From NCBI RefSeq assembly GCF_031877795.1, contig NC_133933.1, positions 70,560,503-70,624,502 on the forward strand: a stretch of DNA of 64,000 nt. Reading direction: 5' to 3'. The stretch is from Strix aluco (Eukaryota; Chordata; Aves; Strigiformes; Strigidae). Made by a program: the position numbers and the translations under genes. Every line of letters starts with the position of its first letter. Positions within the stretch are counted from its first letter, which is position 1. The notes beneath the pieces are model-generated. The model was not told where the DNA came from, searched no databases, and saw only the letters and a program-made list of their open reading frames with translations. Positions 60,883-64,000 of this stretch are shown here, one piece after another.

Positions 60883-63847
60883 ACGATTCGGCATGTTCTG
60901 CAAAGTGGTGCCTAATGCGACACCCACAGCAAGTACTCTTTTAATTGTATTAGAACCACAATGCATTGGTAGTTATGTGGAGAATTAATATTTGTTATAG
61001 AAGATGATAGGTTTCATCACTAAAGTCAACTCCTCCTTTACATTTCTGGCTTATGCTTTGCACTAGACTATCCATCTCTTTGGAATGGAGGAAGAACAGT
61101 TGTTCTGGACTACACTTGTGAATGTAGTTGTTACGTTTTGCGTGACATTGTAACTAACTTATTAGCTGTGGTGCCAAGACTGAGTACCTCAGTTATGAAG
61201 ACTGGCTAAGATTTGCGCCTTTTCTAAAACCAGACATGTAGATACATCCTTCAGATTTGATCTAAGGACAAAACAGTGGCGATGTTATGGCATTTCCTAG
61301 ACCCAGCTGATTCCTTGAAAATATTCCCACTTTCGTCTAATGTAAATTGTTTGATACATGCGTTACAAGTCAGGCGGTAGTGCAGGCTTCTGCTTGAAGC
61401 TGTTTTGTCTTCTCTTGTGCTGTTTCACTTTCCAGTGTCCATCAGTCAGTCCCTACACTGTTAGTGGGTTTCATTAGGCTTCCTAGTAGTTCAATTACTT
61501 ATTGTGTACAAATCCTCTTGTGTACTGCAATATGATACTGGATAGATACTGCTTACCTGTCCTTCAGGATCTTGTGAAACTAATAGTTAGAGAAGACTAA
61601 AAAAAGCTACCTGTTTTTAAGACTTTCAGAAGTTTCATCACAACTTAAGTCTTTCATGCATTAGTACAGCTTGCTTCAAACCTGTTCGCTAATAAAACTC
61701 TTCCTATCAGCCTAGAAATTCTTATTTGTTATTTATCAGTATGAAATACTCCTTGGAAATGTTTTGTTGAAGTTTGTTGGAATTTTTAAAGTTTGTGTTT
61801 TATAATTGTCAGTAATACAAGCTTTCTGAAGCCTCCATTTGTTAAATAATTTCTACTCTTAATGTTAAAACTGAACAATTTCGATGTATGTGTCTTAAAG
61901 TACACTATTTTAGCCCTACAGGGATCTTTCCCTGACAGTGTCAAATGTTAGACCACTTCACTGTAAATTAAGTCAACTGTAAAAAGCAATGTGAAGCCTT
62001 CATTAATGATAGTTGTCTACTTATTTTTTATGCTGTGTTTACAGAAGAATTTTTTATCAGAACAAAGCATGAACATGAAAAATATACTACAGAATAATTG
62101 GTCTCCAGAACACATTGCATAGGGCTGTGCATACTTATGGTCTAAAGTTGCAGGAATTCTGTCACCTAAAAGTTCTTGAAAAGTATTTTTATTTGTATAT
62201 TCTTATCAATATATATGGAGAAAAATACATAGAAATTATATATTTAACAAAAATTGACATAGGTGATGTAGTAACCCTGGAGTTTATTTTTCATGTAAAT
62301 CAGGATGTTTAAGTCTGAGTGGTATCTCTTTAATAATTGAAGGCTCTACAAATAGTATCTTCCTGAGCCTTTTCCCTATCCAAAAATGAGTTAAATGAAG
62401 TTGTGGCTTACCACAGATTAAAAAAGATACCATTTTGCATTTCCAGTGGAAAAATTCTATTCTGCAGTATGTTAAGTCTATCATGATTCAATTAAGTTGT
62501 TTGACAAGAAATATGTTTTCTGATTATTTGTAATAAATGAGTTTGTTGTAAGAAAAGAAGGAAAAATTAAGGAAGGGGACAAAGTGGAATAGAAACAATC
62601 TGTCTTACATGTTCATTTGAATCATTTAGAGGACATGAGCAGTGCTGACCATAATTTTAGAAGTTAATTTATGTTCTCAAATACATGTAGAGCTTTTTAT
62701 GATCTACTACTGTACCAAAATATTAAAAGTCACAGAAAGCTGCTTCAACTGATAGCTGAAATTTTTAGTTTGTGTTCTCTGCAGTGGATCCTAGTAGATG
62801 AACTTCTGATACTGATCTTTTCTTTAGTCTTCCTTTAATATTTAATGTTTGGGTAAACATTGGTTTATTTCTGCTTTACAAAGTAACAGAAATTATATAA
62901 GATTTTACAAACAAATAAACAAAAATTCCAGTCTAAGCACCAAGTGCAAAGCCCAGTTTATCTTGGTTGACTTTCTAGTAAATCAGGGTTTAGTTTGGAG
63001 CAATTTCCATGGCTGAGACACTCCTGATGCCTCTTTCAGTTTTTACTATGCACTGTAGACCAACTTCATTACATTTTATTTACATTAGAGACACTTCTTT
63101 AAATATATATACTTGATAATAAGGAAGTAAAACTGAGAAATACCTTGGTTTTGTTACTGTTATTTTAGACAGCTTTTGGTAGAACCCTGTCTTTTTCTAA
63201 GTGCCATCTTAAACCTTCATGATAAATCAGTAATAAAATCTGAGCTAATACACTATTTCTTGGAGTCTTTTCTGTTTGAGTTAAACACATCCCTTTTTTT
63301 CTTGTAGAACTGCACCAATTTGTATTCACATAACTTAAAAGGAGTGTGGGGGAAAAAAAAAAACCAGCAACAACAAACAACCAAAATATGACCCAGCAAC
63401 TTTTAATCTGTTAAATTTTGTCATTGTTCATTCTTATTGCATATTTTTAAGACAATAGCTGGGAAAGGGCATAAAAGGAGATAAAGCCATGATGCAGTGT
63501 CAACATATAGATCAATACTGATAGGATTCTCAGCAGTAACTAATTACTGAAACTTTCGGTGTAATCGTAATGTAAGAGAACTTGATATTTGAGTTCAGAT
63601 ATTATATACTTTAGATTCACTAGAATCTTAATAGATAATCTTGAAGTGGATAGTAATGCCTTATTTTTTTTTTTAAAAGACTGATGCACTATTCTCAGTC
63701 CATATGTTGTTTTAGTCAGAAAAACTACTTTTCCAGCTTGATCATCATCTTATTAGTAAATAGTTAATGACAAAAGTCTGAAGATACAATTAGGAAATTA
63801 ATGGAAAAAGGGAGGGTCAGGTTAGGGATCATTTAAACTAGAAGTCT

Positions 63848-64000
63848 TGTGGGACCTTATGGGATGCACCAAGTGCTGAGTGAGCTGGCTGGTGTTACTG
63901 CAAGGACATTCTAGATCACCTTTGAAAGGTCCCAGCAGTCAGGGTGAGGTTCCTGGGATTTTTGGGGAATAAAGTGTCATTCTTATTTTCAAGAAGGAAG
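63848..64000 (+). mobile_element. CR1 LINE fragment running off the window
   Basis: GTGGGACCTTATGGGATGCA (63849-63868), a GAGTGAGCTGGCTGG block and a TCTTATTTTCAAGAAGGAAG end (63981-64000) match the same part of CR1 ORF2 that begins the copy at 59335, with many differences and small gaps. It is older than that copy. The 3' part lies outside the window. Confidence 0.85.

Larger units (their letters stand above)
57610..64000 (+). other. EPB41L2: EPB41L2 intron 3 (incomplete)
   Basis: This starts at a strong donor, GAG|GTAAGG, and extends beyond the window, so the intron exceeds 6.39 kb. No further FERM-coding exon was found in the + frames up to 64000. It contains one large CR1 (59335-60882) and the start of another (from about 63848). 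The rest is AT-rich sequence with no recognised feature. Confidence 0.8.

Noticed and set aside
1..64000. CRISPR array, tRNA or rRNA gene, or bacterial-type operon
   Set aside because: No regularly spaced repeats, no cloverleaf that I could recognise, and gene structure and repeats that are clearly vertebrate.

Overview
This is a window of vertebrate, almost certainly bird, genomic DNA. It is AT-rich and intron-dominated. Its dispersed repeats are CR1 LINE pieces with the typical avian octamer-type 3' tail, plus one LTR that matches a family I know from bird genomes. The exons have GT-AG splice signals. The species cannot be named from the sequence.

The only protein-coding gene I can support is the 5' part of EPB41L2 (protein 4.1G, a membrane-cytoskeleton adaptor) on the + strand. 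A dense CpG island (about 6690-8260) holds a promoter with no evident TATA box and a probable noncoding exon 1 that splices at 7596/7597. An intron of about 48 kb follows. Exon 2 (55531-56015) carries the start codon and 157 codons. A 1384-bp intron and exon 3 (57400-57609, 70 codons) follow. The reading frame stays open across the junction, and exon 3 ends as the FERM domain begins. The rest of the gene lies beyond the right edge.

Layout: 1-6470 is intergenic DNA with no recognisable gene. A worn CR1 (6475-6700) abuts the CpG island. Intron 1 contains two minus-strand CR1 copies (22.7-24.6 kb), a perfect inverted repeat (21.55 kb), several short tandem repeats, an 18-bp TG-rich minisatellite (36.36 kb) and a solo LTR (50642-51284) with a perfect 5-bp target duplication. 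Intron 2 has a CR1 3' end. Intron 3 has a 1.5-kb CR1 whose reverse-transcriptase frame is broken by only one stop codon, and another CR1 that starts near 63848 and runs off the window.

I found no prokaryote-like system, CRISPR array, RNA gene or novel multigene system. The points most worth checking are the donor-like hexamer lying one base inside exon 2, the methionine-poor headpiece, the dated LTR insertion with its 26-base poly-C run, the nearly open CR1 frame and the 14-bp perfect inverted repeat.
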